From NCBI RefSeq assembly GCF_900117455.1, contig NZ_FPHO01000002.1:1-64000 (forward strand): a DNA stretch of 64,000 nucleotides, in the 5' to 3' direction. The notes beneath the pieces were generated by a model that worked only from the letters and a program-made list of their open reading frames with translations, ran no database searches and was not told the DNA's origin. The stretch comes from Hyphomicrobium sp. CS1GBMeth3. Its GTDB lineage: Bacteria; Pseudomonadota; Alphaproteobacteria; Rhizobiales; Hyphomicrobiaceae. Positions 36,375 to 44,419 of this stretch are shown here, in pieces. The stretch's first letter is position 1. Every line of letters begins with the position of its first letter. Both the position numbers and the translations under genes were made by a program.

Positions 36375-37478
36375 CTAACGCCTCATCGGCATGATCATGT
36401 AGAGCTGCTCGGGTAGGGCTTTACTCGTGAACACAATCGCGTCGCCGGGTCCGCCAATGTGAATTTCGATCGGGGCGTTTCCCCAAACCTTCGTCATGGC
36501 GGAAATGTACTTAGCGTTAGCAGTGGCCTCGCCTGAGGCGTGGTACTCGGCATCGATATGCTCGATCGCGGTCTCGTGGCCGCGCGGGCCGACCTCAATC
36601 AGAAGGCCGTCCTCTTTGGGAGAGATGCTTGCGCTCACGACCTTGGCTTCGGGCAGCGTTGCGGCGGCGCGGTCAACGGCAGCGCAAAGTTCGGTGCCGG
36701 AAAAAACGGCGGACGCGCCATTAAACTGCGGGATCGCGTTTTGGTAGTTGGGGAACTGCCCGTTGATGAGGGCAGTTGAAAACTTGATCTGCGCCGTTTC
36801 GAGCCACAATCTGCTCTTTGTGATCCAGAGCGATACGTCGCCATCCGCGGCGTCAAGAAGCGACACGATCGTTGTCACGCTCTTGGTGGAGATGATGACG
36901 CCGGGCATGGCCTCAGCGCCCGCCGGTAGGTCCATGCTGCGCAGAGCGAACCGATGATAGTCGGTTGCCACGGCGGCAAGCGCGCCATCCCGAATGTGAA
37001 GATAGACGCCGCACAGGTGCCATCGCGTCTCCTCGGTCGAGGCCGCGCCAACGGTCGAACTTAGGATCGCAGCGAATTTCTTCGCATCGATTTTGAACGG
37101 CTCACCTTCTTGCGGCTTGGCCTCTGGAAAGTCCTCTGCCGGCAGCATCGACATTGCGAAGCGGCTGCGGCTAGAGGAAAGCTGGATGCGTCCGTCCTTT
37201 ATGGCAGAGACAGTTAGGGTTGACGCCTTGGGGAGAGCGCTAACGACTGACTTCAGGATCCCGGCAGGCAGCGCCCATGAGCCGATTTCGTCCACCTCAG
37301 CCGGAACATCAGCAATGCATTCGCGCTCAAGGTCCGTGCCCGTGATTGATACTCGGCTGTCAGGCGTCGCCTTGATCAAGGCGTGCGAAAGTATAGGTAT
37401 GGTGGTGCGGACCTCGATCACACTCGATACGAGATTCATAGCTCGAGCAAATTCGCCAACGGTGACACTGAATTTCAC
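36375..37478 (-). CDS. dnaN: Phage-encoded DNA polymerase III beta clamp (DnaN-like)
   Basis: 367 aa, full three-domain length. N-terminus KFSVTVGEFARAMNLVSSVIEVRTTIPILSHALI, middle FPEAKP / WHLCGVYLHIRDGALAAVATDYHRFALRS and the C-terminal EQLYMIMPMRR match DnaN. It starts with GTG, overlapping the stop of the 35-aa ORF by GTGA. Phages seldom carry a full bacterial-type clamp; it could tether a host or phage polymerase to phage DNA. Confidence 0.92.
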   Translation of the reverse strand: MKFSVTVGEFARAMNLVSSVIEVRTTIPILSHALIKATPDSRVSITGTDLERECIADVPAEVDEIGSWALPAGILKSVVSALPKASTLTVSAIKDGRIQLSSSRSRFAMSMLPAEDFPEAKPQEGEPFKIDAKKFAAILSSTVGAASTEETRWHLCGVYLHIRDGALAAVATDYHRFALRSMDLPAGAEAMPGVIISTKSVTTIVSLLDAADGDVSLWITKSRLWLETAQIKFSTALINGQFPNYQNAIPQFNGASAVFSGTELCAAVDRAAATLPEAKVVSASISPKEDGLLIEVGPRGHETAIEHIDAEYHASGEATANAKYISAMTKVWGNAPIEIHIGGPGDAIVFTSKALPEQLYMIMPMRR

Positions 37479-37582
37479 GAGCGGCCTCCATCGGTGTCAC
37501 GGTTGCGATAGTTGCGGACTTCAAGGACGCCACCGGTGGCAAAGGCCACGATCAGTGCGACGCCTGCGATCAGGTCGAGCAT
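37475..37582 (-). CDS. 35-aa membrane peptide upstream of the clamp gene
   Basis: MLDLIAGVALIVAFATGGVL then EVRNYRNRDTDGGRS: one hydrophobic helix and a charged tail. A perfect AGGAGG lies 6 bases ahead, the best ribosome site in this operon, and its TGA overlaps the GTG of the clamp gene. It may feed ribosomes to the weak-start clamp gene. Confidence 0.7.
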   Translation of the reverse strand: MLDLIAGVALIVAFATGGVLEVRNYRNRDTDGGRS

Positions 37583-37591
37583 TGGCGCCTC

Positions 37592-38071
37592 CTAAAATGG
37601 GATCTCGTCGTCGTAGGGTTGATTGGGGTCGGTACTGCGCCCGCGCGGGGCGCCTGCGCCGAAACCGCCGCCGTTCGAAGCTGGGCGGCTATCCCGTCCG
37701 CTGTCGCGATCGTCGCTGTTGCGCGTGTCGAGCATCGTCAGCGTGCCGTTGAAGCCCTGCAGCACGATCTCGGTCGAGTAGCGGTCGTTGCCCTGTTGGT
37801 CCTGCCACTTGCGCGTCTGCAACTGGCCTTCGATGTAGACCTTGGCGCCCTTGCGCAGGTATTGCTCGGCGACGCGCGCGAGGTTCTCGTTGAAGATGAC
37901 GACCGAGTGCCACTCGGTCTTTTCGCGTCGCTCGCCGCTGTTGCGGTCTTTCCAGCTCTCGGTTGTTGCGATACGCAGGTTGGCGATCGGGCGGCCGTCC
38001 TGTGTGCGGCGGATCTCAGGGTCACGCCCGAGATTTCCCACGAGTATTGCCTTGTTGACGCTGCCGGCCAT
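37592..38071 (-). CDS. ssb: Single-stranded DNA-binding protein
   Basis: 159 aa. OB fold: [37 protein letters not shown] and [23 protein letters not shown]; Gly-rich linker; acidic tip DDEIPF, the docking site for SSB partners. Works with the ERF annealase and exonuclease next to it. Confidence 0.95.
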   Translation of the reverse strand: MAGSVNKAILVGNLGRDPEIRRTQDGRPIANLRIATTESWKDRNSGERREKTEWHSVVIFNENLARVAEQYLRKGAKVYIEGQLQTRKWQDQQGNDRYSTEIVLQGFNGTLTMLDTRNSDDRDSGRDSRPASNGGGFGAGAPRGRSTDPNQPYDDEIPF

Positions 38072-38073
38072 GA

Positions 38074-38709
38074 CTATGCGGCCTCCTGCATGGCGCGGAT
38101 GCGCGCCGTGAGTTCATCAAGCTCGACGAGGAATTGCTTCGTCGCGTTGGCCAGCTCGGCGATGTAGATCGGGTCGCGTTCGATGCGGGAGATAAACGGC
38201 GGAAGGCCAGGACAGTAGCTCATGAAGTCGACCCACTTCCGGCCGCTGATCCAGAGCTGCCCCTGCACCTGGGCCTTGTGCTCCGGCGGCATCACGCCGG
38301 CTTCGAGCATCTCGACCTGCAGATGAGGCGCGCGGGTTTTGATCTCGAGCAGCCCCTCTTCGCCGACGAGGCTGTCAGGGCTGCACCCGACAGGGCCGCG
38401 GCGCAGGAACCCGACCTGCACCGGCGCGGCGTCGCGCAGGAAGTCGTAGAGATTGCGGGCTTCCGGCTCCTGTTCGTGGCCGCGGCGCGTGTCCGCGTTG
38501 CCGTCCCAGGTCTGAACGACGAGGCCCGTGATCCGCTCTGCGGCGAGCTTGCGAAGGTAAGTCTTCCGCGTCTTGCTCTCAGCGCCGCCGCGGCCCTTTG
38601 CGAGCACAGTGGCGAACTCGGATGCGGTCGGTATTCCTGCCCGAGCGGCATGCCACTCGGGCGTCCCCTGTTCGCAATCGACGACCTCTAGTTTAAATCC
38701 CTCGATCAT
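38074..38709 (-). CDS. YqaJ/lambda-type exonuclease
   Basis: 211 aa. [58 protein letters not shown] and [24 protein letters not shown] are the four motifs of the YqaJ viral recombinase family; D and E-x-K in PDSL...LEIKT are catalytic. It resects double-strand ends to feed the ERF annealase 1 kb upstream. Confidence 0.93.
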   Translation of the reverse strand: MIEGFKLEVVDCEQGTPEWHAARAGIPTASEFATVLAKGRGGAESKTRKTYLRKLAAERITGLVVQTWDGNADTRRGHEQEPEARNLYDFLRDAAPVQVGFLRRGPVGCSPDSLVGEEGLLEIKTRAPHLQVEMLEAGVMPPEHKAQVQGQLWISGRKWVDFMSYCPGLPPFISRIERDPIYIAELANATKQFLVELDELTARIRAMQEAA

Positions 38710-38723
38710 TGATCGGTGCCCCC

Positions 38724-39773
38724 TCAGTATGTGATCCGGATCGCAGGGACTTGGCCCTGCGCGATGAGTGTGATGACTTGCTTGCCGATCTCTTCGGAGA
38801 TGCAGGCGGCCGTGAGGGCTTCGAGGGCGGCGCGATGAACGGTGGCGCGGCGCGTGCGGTCCTGCTCGCGGCGGCGCTGCTCGGCTGCTTCGGCTTCCTG
38901 CCGGCGCGCAGCCTCGGCCTCCGCGTCCTCCCGTGCGCGGCGTGCGGCTTCGACGGCATGTTTCTCGGCCGCCTCCTTGGCGCGCTTGGCCTCTTCGGCC
39001 TCGCGGATGAGACGCGCTTCGCGCTCGCTGGCTTCGCGCTGCGCATCAGCCTTGGCCTTCGCGGCAGCTTCCTCGGCGATCTTTGCCTCGCGGTCTTTGC
39101 GCTCGCGCTCGGCGGCCTCGGCGCGCAGGCGTTCCAGCTCGGCGGCTTCTGCTTCGCGCTTCTCGGCTGTTGATATGCGCGTCGCGAGCGACGCCACTGC
39201 GTTGAACTTCAGCTCGGCGGCGGCAGGGGCGTATTCGCCAAAGCGGGCCTCGCTCACGTCCGCAAAATCCGCCTCGATCTCCCTGAGGCGGTCGCGCATC
39301 GCCTCGGCCGTTCTCGTTGGCCAGTGCGGGTCCTCAATTGTGCCTTGCAGCTCGGCGAGGGCGTCCTTGATGCGATTGACGCGCTCTTCCTCGGCCGCTT
39401 CCCACTCGGTGACCGGCTTCAGCAACGCGTCCTTGATCGCGTCAAGCGCGTCGCGGATGTGCCTGCGGTTGGCGTCCACCCGCTTCGGAAGATCCTTCAG
39501 CTCGTCGACGATCTTCTTGCCTTCGCCGTCGAGCAGCGTCTTCGATCGCGTGATCTTGTAGGCGAACGACTTCACCTCTTTGCGGCCAGCCGCCGTCGAG
39601 ATGTCGGGCATGCCGTCGGCGAACGCTTCGACGATCGTGCGGACCATGCCGACGATGCGATCAGCCTCGGTGGTGTCGGTTGCGGTGAAGAGGGTGTAAG
39701 CGTCCCGACCCTGGGGAACAGGAACGAGGGCGACGTCGGCGGCCTCGCGTTCAATCGTATCGGTGGCGCTCAT
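38724..39773 (-). CDS. Coiled-coil phage protein of the recombination operon
   Basis: 349 aa. The N-terminal 150 residues (EVKSFAYKITRSKTLLDGEGKKIVDELKDLPKRVDANRR) are followed by a very long Ala/Glu/Arg-rich coiled coil from about 185 to 305. It lies between exonuclease and annealase with ATGA overlap to the latter. Proteins of this shape are common at this place in siphoviruses; the role is not known. Confidence 0.75.
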   Translation of the reverse strand: MSATDTIEREAADVALVPVPQGRDAYTLFTATDTTEADRIVGMVRTIVEAFADGMPDISTAAGRKEVKSFAYKITRSKTLLDGEGKKIVDELKDLPKRVDANRRHIRDALDAIKDALLKPVTEWEAAEEERVNRIKDALAELQGTIEDPHWPTRTAEAMRDRLREIEADFADVSEARFGEYAPAAAELKFNAVASLATRISTAEKREAEAAELERLRAEAAERERKDREAKIAEEAAAKAKADAQREASEREARLIREAEEAKRAKEAAEKHAVEAARRAREDAEAEAARRQEAEAAEQRRREQDRTRRATVHRAALEALTAACISEEIGKQVITLIAQGQVPAIRITY

Positions 39774-40618
39774 TTGGCACCTCCGACGGGCTTCTGCTTC
39801 ATCAGAAGCGTTTTCTTGGCGCGCTCGAAGTTCGCGATGGTGATGTGCGCGAGGCTCTCGACCTTGCCGTACTTGCAGAAGCGTTCAACGTCGGCGTTAA
39901 CGTCCTTCGCGATCTTCTCGAGCTCGGCCACCTGAGCCGGTGAGATGAAGTTCGTGCCGGCGTCGGTTTTGCCGCTAGCGGCGTTGCCGTCGTCGTCCGC
40001 CTCGGTGGCGATGTTGAAGCCGTTGCCGAGCGTATAGCGCTTGCCGTAGCTCATCGCAGAACCCATGGCGTGCGTCTTCGTCATGACGTCGCCGCCCTTC
40101 GCGCCCTTGCCGTCGCACGGCATGTCGGCGGTGTGCACCCGCTCGTGTCCGTCTCGGTGCGTGATGAAGCACAGGACGCGAACGTGATCAGGCAATGGGC
40201 TCGGCACGGTGTCGTGCGTGACGCAGAAGCTGTGCCTCGTGTAGATTGGGCGAATGGCCCGGTCTAAGGCCGCATAGGTCGCGTATTTGCTTTTGGTCTG
40301 CTTGTTTTCCGCGTCCCTCCGGATCGGCTCCATCTCAGCCTGACAGTCGATCATCGCGGCCGTGAAGGCCTTCTTGGCCTGCTCGGCCTGTACCTTCTGC
40401 CAAAAGCCGAATGCTTGCTCGGCGCGCTCGATCGGAACGTTGGTATCGAGCGTGAGGCGCTCGATCATGCTGAAGATCTGCGCGGTTTGATTGCTGGTCG
40501 CCGGTGGTTCCGCTTCCGAACGCGTGGCGACTGCGGTGTTGGTGGAACTATCGGCCTGCGCAGGCGCTGTTACGGCCTCAGAGGGCGGGTCAAATTCGAC
40601 GGTTTGGGCTTCGATCAT
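39770..40618 (-). CDS. erf: ERF-family single-strand annealing protein
   Basis: 282 aa. The ERF core is SKYATYAALDRAIRPIYTRHSFCVTHDT, followed by CFITHRDGHERVHTADMPCDGKG and KTHAMGSAMSYGKRYTLGNGFNIATEADDDGN. Anneals ssDNA made by the YqaJ exonuclease. The ATG at 40618 has an AGGGGAT site; the upstream extension to 40846 has non-phage-like composition and was left out. Confidence 0.92.
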   Translation of the reverse strand: MIEAQTVEFDPPSEAVTAPAQADSSTNTAVATRSEAEPPATSNQTAQIFSMIERLTLDTNVPIERAEQAFGFWQKVQAEQAKKAFTAAMIDCQAEMEPIRRDAENKQTKSKYATYAALDRAIRPIYTRHSFCVTHDTVPSPLPDHVRVLCFITHRDGHERVHTADMPCDGKGAKGGDVMTKTHAMGSAMSYGKRYTLGNGFNIATEADDDGNAASGKTDAGTNFISPAQVAELEKIAKDVNADVERFCKYGKVESLAHITIANFERAKKTLLMKQKPVGGAK

Positions 40619-40947
40619 TGAGAAAAATCCCCTCAAAATTGTTGCTCGTCTCTCCGAGCCGCCACGCCGTTTCGCCGACGTTCCGAGTGTTCTCTCCGCG
40701 TGACTAAGGCGCTGCAGATCCCACCAAACCCCGCCCACCTTCTCGGACGCCCTTGCGGGCGAAATCGGTGACCGTCTCTCCGGTCTGTCAATCCGCGCCC
40801 GGCTGCTCTCCGGGCTCACGTTGGATTTCACGGGTGGCGAGGCCACCGGCCATCTGCCGGATCAGACACGAGCTGCACCCGTTAGGGCCGCTCTGCTCCA
40901 CGCTCTCGGTCAATTCCGGTGTCCCGCATGCGTGGATCTCGAAATAC
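40619..40947. other. Gap with a possible small CxxC peptide
   Basis: No gene with a good start. One minus-strand frame (about 40785-40980) reads EYFEIHACGTPELTESVEQS then GPNGCSSCLIRQMAGG and ends at a TGA; it has only a TTG within it as a start, giving some 40 codons. It may be a real zinc-type peptide. Nothing else seen. Confidence 0.35.
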
Positions 40948-41178
40948 TCACTCCGGGTCGAGCCCGTGATACCGACGCGACGCCGCTTCCCTCGACGCCG
41001 CGAACTGGTGTTCTTCGGCGGCCTTGTCGAATGCGAGGGCGATGAGAAGCCCGCTGCCTTTCGACCGGTCGCCGTAGGTCATCAGCTTTTCGAGCCACCA
41101 ATCTGCGCGCGCCTTGGCGTGCCGAAGCGGCTCGCCGAACGCGGCGTCATGCTGTGCTCGCTTGGCTGCGTCGCTCAT
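40948..41178 (-). CDS. Hypothetical phage protein
   Basis: 76 aa: MSDAAKRAQHDAAFGEPLRH...WWLEKLMTYGDRSKGSGLLIALAFDKAAEEH. Helical, unknown; start overlaps the preceding gene's stop by ATGA. Confidence 0.6.
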   Translation of the reverse strand: MSDAAKRAQHDAAFGEPLRHAKARADWWLEKLMTYGDRSKGSGLLIALAFDKAAEEHQFAASREAASRRYHGLDPE

Positions 41179-41576
41179 CGGATGCCCGCCGCGTCGAGAG
41201 CTGTTGCGATCCGCGTGCGAACGCGCGCGTTCTCGGCGTGGCCAGGGATCAGGCTCAAGGCTTCCTTGAGCCTTTCACCGAGCATGGCGATGATGAGATC
41301 CGACGTAGCAGCCTGGACGACACGGCTGCAGGCATGGCCGCTGCCGTTCTGAGCCTCGGTGATGAGGTCCAGCAGCATGCCGATGGAGGCCCGGAGCTTG
41401 ATGTCCCGCAGCCGGCGCTCGCGCTCTTCACCGGTCAGGATTTGCGTGGCCTGAGCCGCGAAGTCGTTACGAGGCGTTGCGTCGGTGAAATGCTCGGGCG
41501 TGTCGTGCTGAGGGAAGAGCGGGATGATCTCGCCGCTGACGGCATCGCGGCCGTCGCGATAGTCGACGCTGCTCAT
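41175..41576 (-). CDS. Hypothetical phage protein
   Basis: 133 aa. The C-terminal two-thirds is helical (LRASIGMLLDLITEAQNGSGHACSRVVQAATSDLIIAMLGERLKEAL). Second gene of the early operon; ATGA overlap with both neighbours. Function unknown. Confidence 0.6.
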   Translation of the reverse strand: MSSVDYRDGRDAVSGEIIPLFPQHDTPEHFTDATPRNDFAAQATQILTGEERERRLRDIKLRASIGMLLDLITEAQNGSGHACSRVVQAATSDLIIAMLGERLKEALSLIPGHAENARVRTRIATALDAAGIR

Positions 41577-41791
41577 GCCGCCACCCCCGTCTTGAAGTCG
41601 GCGCGTGGCGCGGATGGGTTGACCATGCGACGTCCGTCGAGCCAAGAGCGGTAGCCCTCGAGCCAGGCGGTGCGCAGAGGCGTGCGATAAGGGTGAGGGC
41701 AGGACCGGTAGCACTCACCGCGACGGGCGGCTTGGTAGCCCTCAAAGCGAGCCTGATCGGTGTCAGGCGAATAGATCATTGAATTAGACAC
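41573..41791 (-). CDS. Rmf/CrpP-like small protein
   Basis: 72 aa from a GTG with GAGG 5 bases upstream. ARFEGYQAARRGECYRSCPHPYRTPLRTAWLEGYRSWLDG keeps the GYQA...CP......W..G.R pattern of ribosome modulation factor (PF04957-type) and CrpP-like proteins. First gene of the early leftward operon, about 120 nt behind its promoter. By analogy it might bind host ribosomes, but this is inference; many prophages carry such genes near the recombination module. Confidence 0.7.
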   Translation of the reverse strand: MSNSMIYSPDTDQARFEGYQAARRGECYRSCPHPYRTPLRTAWLEGYRSWLDGRRMVNPSAPRADFKTGVAA

Positions 41792-41913
41792 GGCGACCTC
41801 ATCGGGCCTGACGCGCGCACAAAATTGGATGCTTACGGGGAAGCCGCCTTGGAACCCCGCACGATGCTGGCGGCTCCCCCTCGTCTGCCGGCTGCGTGTC
41901 CGCCGCCGATGCA

Positions 41914-41930
41914 GTGGAAGAATATTCCAG
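41914..41930. promoter_or_regulatory. Repressor operator 1
   Basis: GTGGAAGAATATTCCAG: arms TGGAA / TTCCA around a 5-bp centre. Same layout as the sites at 41954 and 42721. Confidence 0.75.
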
Positions 41931-41946
41931 TTAGAATTGGCGTCAA
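41919..41946 (-). promoter_or_regulatory. Early leftward promoter (PL-like)
   Basis: Minus strand: -35 TTGACG at 41941-41946, 16-bp spacer, -10 TATTCT at 41919-41924. Predicted start about 41912. Operator 1 covers the -10 box, operator 2 lies just upstream of the -35. It would drive the operon from 41791 down to the integrase. Confidence 0.75.
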
Positions 41947-41953
41947 GAGAAAA

Positions 41954-41970
41954 CTGGAAAAATGTTCCAG
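41954..41970. promoter_or_regulatory. Repressor operator 2
   Basis: CTGGAAAAATGTTCCAG, a perfect palindrome with CTGGAA / TTCCAG arms. Centre-to-centre distance to operator 1 is 40 bp, about four helical turns, which suits cooperative binding on one DNA face. Confidence 0.8.
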
Positions 41971-42019
41971 ATAATTTTCGCGCGCGTGGCTTCCCCTATT
42001 GGAGGAAGCTGCCGGAGCC

Positions 42020-42673
42020 TTACAGGTCGCGGATGAGCTTAGTTGCGCGTCCCAGCACAAAGCCGGGGTTTGCCTCGGAAATTTCTACGTCAGGAAAATC
42101 AGGGTTCGGCACGCGAATGGAGAAATCGTCTGTCGCGCCCAATCTCGATGGTTTGAAGCTGCCGAAGATCACGCTCTTGATATTTTCGACGACCGCAAAA
42201 ACGTAGCTTCCGGGAACGGGCGGCTTTTGCGGTTCCACGACGATGATGTCGCCGACGTGAAACTCTGTGTCACCTTCCGGCCGACCCAGTATCCCGTCCT
42301 CGTTGTCGAGGCGGATGGCGACCGCGTCGGAGCTAACTGTTACCGGCACTTGAGCCACAGACCCACCGTCCCAGCGGGCGCGAATATCTTGGCTGCGCTC
42401 TAGGCCCTTCAAGTTCTTCAGCAAAAGCAAAGGAACCTCGCGGATAGAGGGTTCACCTACCGCCGACGCATCGAAGAAGAGCTCGATCCTTTTCCTGTTT
42501 ATAACCTGTAAGAACCGATCAAGGTCCTCCGGGTTGCGCGGGTTCTTAACCTTGCCCTGCAACCATTTATAAACCGTCTCTTCATTGACGCCCGCCGCAC
42601 GCGCGAGTTCAGGCACCGACCGCCCGTCGTGCTGAACCCACGCCCCGAGGCGCTTATGCCATTCTAATAGCAT
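42020..42673 (-). CDS. cI: CI/LexA-like phage repressor
   Basis: 217 aa. N-terminal XRE HTH (VPELARAAGVNEETVYKWLQGKVKNPRNPEDLDRFL) and a C-terminal S24-like beta domain with FHVGDIIVVEPQKPPVPGSYVFAVVENIKSVIFGSF. The usual Ser-Met nucleophile site is not evident (the aligned part reads AIRLDNEDGIL), so self-cleavage may be lost. The ATG at 42673 has GGGAGAGG; an upstream TTG is less likely. Keeps the lysogenic state through the three operators. Confidence 0.9.
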   Translation of the reverse strand: MLLEWHKRLGAWVQHDGRSVPELARAAGVNEETVYKWLQGKVKNPRNPEDLDRFLQVINRKRIELFFDASAVGEPSIREVPLLLLKNLKGLERSQDIRARWDGGSVAQVPVTVSSDAVAIRLDNEDGILGRPEGDTEFHVGDIIVVEPQKPPVPGSYVFAVVENIKSVIFGSFKPSRLGATDDFSIRVPNPDFPDVEISEANPGFVLGRATKLIRDL

Positions 42674-42713
42674 AGGCAACCTCTCCCCCTTCCATAGCCT
42701 GGAACGTTCGCCC

Positions 42714-42742
42714 TAGACAAGTGGAAAAATGATCCATATGAT
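42714..42742 (+). promoter_or_regulatory. Rightward promoter (PR-like) with operator 3
   Basis: -35 TAGACA at 42714-42719, exactly 17-bp spacer, -10 TATGAT at 42737-42742. Operator 3 (42721-42737, GTGGAAAAATGATCCAT) fills the spacer. Predicted start about 42749, at the ATG of the Cro-like gene. On the other strand TTGTCT near 42714 may serve the repressor promoter. Confidence 0.75.
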
Positions 42743-42749
42743 GCGGGGC

Positions 42750-43052
42750 ATGGTTCAAACGATGACCAGCCATCCCCGCGATCTCACGGCTGACCCTAGT
42801 TCGGTCGAGGACCTTATCAGATTGGCGGGCGGGCCAACGGGAATTGAGCGAGCCAGCGCCAAGTTCGCGACCGTGAGTCAGCATTATCGGCCGGTCAGTC
42901 ATTGGGCGGTCCAGAAGTGGAGGCGGAACGGAATTCCCGATGAGCATTGGTCGGTGATTATCGGCCTGACGGGGGTTGGTCCGGACGTGATCTATCGGGC
43001 GAACGAAGCGCTTCGTTTGAACTCTGCGGGCACGCATCGCGTAGCGTCATAG
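42750..43052 (+). CDS. cro: Cro-like DNA-binding protein
   Basis: 100 aa from 42750. Core SVEDLIRLAGGPTGIERASAKF...HWAVQKWRRNGIPDEHWSVIIGLTGVGPDVIYRANEALR fits a YdaS/Cro-type HTH where the recognition region is AVQKWRRNGIP. The predicted mRNA start coincides with this ATG, so it may be leaderless; ATG 42762 is an alternative. Divergent from the repressor. Confidence 0.8.
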   Translation: MVQTMTSHPRDLTADPSSVEDLIRLAGGPTGIERASAKFATVSQHYRPVSHWAVQKWRRNGIPDEHWSVIIGLTGVGPDVIYRANEALRLNSAGTHRVAS

Positions 43053-43302
43053 TTTCACGTCGCCCAAGCGTCTAGCCGTTTTTGCGCCCCTGCGCACGAG
43101 TTGATGGCTCTCAGTTGAGTTTAAGTCTCAGTGCGTAGCGCTCGACGTCATCGCCGAGCGAAGGGGGATTGTCGGGGGTCGATTGGGCTCACCTGCCGAC
43201 AAGGTGCGTGGCGCGCATCTGCAGCGTCTTCCTTCGCTTCGCGATGACGTCGGAGAGATCCGGCGTTGTCGAGCCCTCCTTGGGCGTTTCCTCCCTAGAC
43301 TT

Positions 43303-43328
43303 GGCCGGGCCTCGTGCCCGGCCTCTTT
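43303..43328 (+). terminator. Terminator after cro (tR-like)
   Basis: Stem GGCCGGGC / GCCCGGCC with loop CTCGT, then TCTTT. It lies between cro and the next rightward gene, like lambda tR1. The 250 bp before it (43053-43302) show no gene. Confidence 0.7.
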
Positions 43329-43350
43329 AACCGCGCGGGGGCGCGATGCG

Positions 43351-43896
43351 ATGCTAAAGACGACCTTGATCCTTGGCCTGGTAGCGCCGTTCCTGTTCAA
43401 GCCCCGCCCGCCGGTTGCCGACAACGACGCCGGTTTCCAATCCGTGGCGCCCGAGTTGCCACCGATGCCCGTGTTGCCGGGTCTCGATCCGTCACCGGTG
43501 GCAACCGTTGCCACGGTCGACGGCACCGATGAGATCCCGTGGCCCGAGTTGCCTCAGATGCTCACCCCAGAAGAGGCGGTACGCGCATTCCTCGATGACA
43601 TGATCGAGTTCTGCGGCGGTGAATCGATCCGCTTCCGCCGGCTCGCATGGTCTTACGACGCCATGCGCCGCGGGCGCGCCAAGTCTGACGAGTGTGAAGG
43701 CTATGCGCCGCGCCCGTGGCCGCCGATCAAGGACAAGACGCTCTCGCAATTGCTGTGCGCGCTCGGCTGCGTGAGCGAGAAGCGCGACATGCGTTCGAAG
43801 GGTGAAGGCCGGCCGACGTTCGTGAGTATCCCGGTTGCCGCTGACGTCGCCGATGATGAAGAGATCCAGGCCGAGCCGATGCCGCTCGCCGCATAA
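43351..43896 (+). CDS. Phage protein with winged-helix-like C-terminus
   Basis: 181 aa. Hydrophobic start LKTTLILGLVAPFLF, Pro-rich linker, then LTPEEAVRAFLDDMIEFCGGESIRFRRLAWSYDAMRRGR and KDKTLSQLLCALGCVSEKRDMRSKGEGRPTFVSIP. The second half looks like the small winged helix found at the end of phage primases and regulators (inference). Bounded by terminators on both sides. Confidence 0.6.
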   Translation: MLKTTLILGLVAPFLFKPRPPVADNDAGFQSVAPELPPMPVLPGLDPSPVATVATVDGTDEIPWPELPQMLTPEEAVRAFLDDMIEFCGGESIRFRRLAWSYDAMRRGRAKSDECEGYAPRPWPPIKDKTLSQLLCALGCVSEKRDMRSKGEGRPTFVSIPVAADVADDEEIQAEPMPLAA

Positions 43897-43902
43897 CGCG
43901 AA

Positions 43903-43935
43903 AGGCCCCTGTTGGAAGCAGGGGCCTTTTTATCG
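43903..43935 (+). terminator. Rho-independent terminator
   Basis: Stem AGGCCCCTG / CAGGGGCCT with a TTGGAAG loop followed by TTTTTAT, 7 bp behind the stop at 43896. Confidence 0.92.
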
Positions 43936-43994
43936 GAAGGGCGTCGGGCTCGTTGGAAGCGAGCGGGACGCAAGATGCTGTAGGAGCAGCGACG

Positions 43995-44270
43995 ATGACA
44001 CTACTAGATCAGCGCCGTTCTTGCAATGTCCCGAACGCGCAAAAACCCTCAATAACTTCTGATCCCGAATGGGTGCTGCTCGTGCAGCGCGGCGCCATCC
44101 AGCGCGGCGCCATCCAGCGCGGCGCCATCCAGCGCGTGCCATTCGGTGGATGGGCAGGCCTGCTCGCGGCTGCTGATGCGCTCGAGTGCATTCTGCGTCG
44201 CGAGGGGACTGTCCTTGTCGCCGTCGTTGTTGAGCCGTGGCAGGCCGCTGAGTTCTGGGGGCAGGCATGA
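43995..44270 (+). CDS. Hypothetical phage protein with RGAIQ repeats
   Basis: 91 aa with a good AGGAG site. The middle reads VQRGAIQRGAIQRGAIQRVPFGGW, made by three copies of a 15-bp DNA repeat (44092-44136); the end is hydrophobic/mixed (VLVAVVVEPWQAAEFWG). No family. Stop overlaps the next ATG as ATGA. Confidence 0.65.
   Translation: MTLLDQRRSCNVPNAQKPSITSDPEWVLLVQRGAIQRGAIQRGAIQRVPFGGWAGLLAAADALECILRREGTVLVAVVVEPWQAAEFWGQA
44092..44136 (+). repeat. 15-bp tandem repeat, three copies
   Basis: CAGCGCGGCGCCATC three times in a row, in frame (QRGAI). Confidence 0.95.
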
Positions 44271-44419
44271 GTGGTATCGACACGAAAGCCATCGATGGCA
44301 AGCTGATCAGCATTTGCCGCGAGGCTGCGGACCTGGCGCGGGAACGGCTCCCTGAATATTTCCTCGCCTATTGCGAGAGCCCGATCGAACAATTGTTTCA
44401 TGAGGGTGCATCTTCATGA
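44267..44419 (+). CDS. 50-aa phage protein
   Basis: MSGIDTKAIDGKLISICREA...ADLARERLPEYFLAYCESPIE: a small helical protein, ATGA overlap with the gene before and ATGA overlap with the initiator gene after it. Too short to classify; context supports coding. Confidence 0.6.
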   Translation: MSGIDTKAIDGKLISICREAADLARERLPEYFLAYCESPIEQLFHEGASS

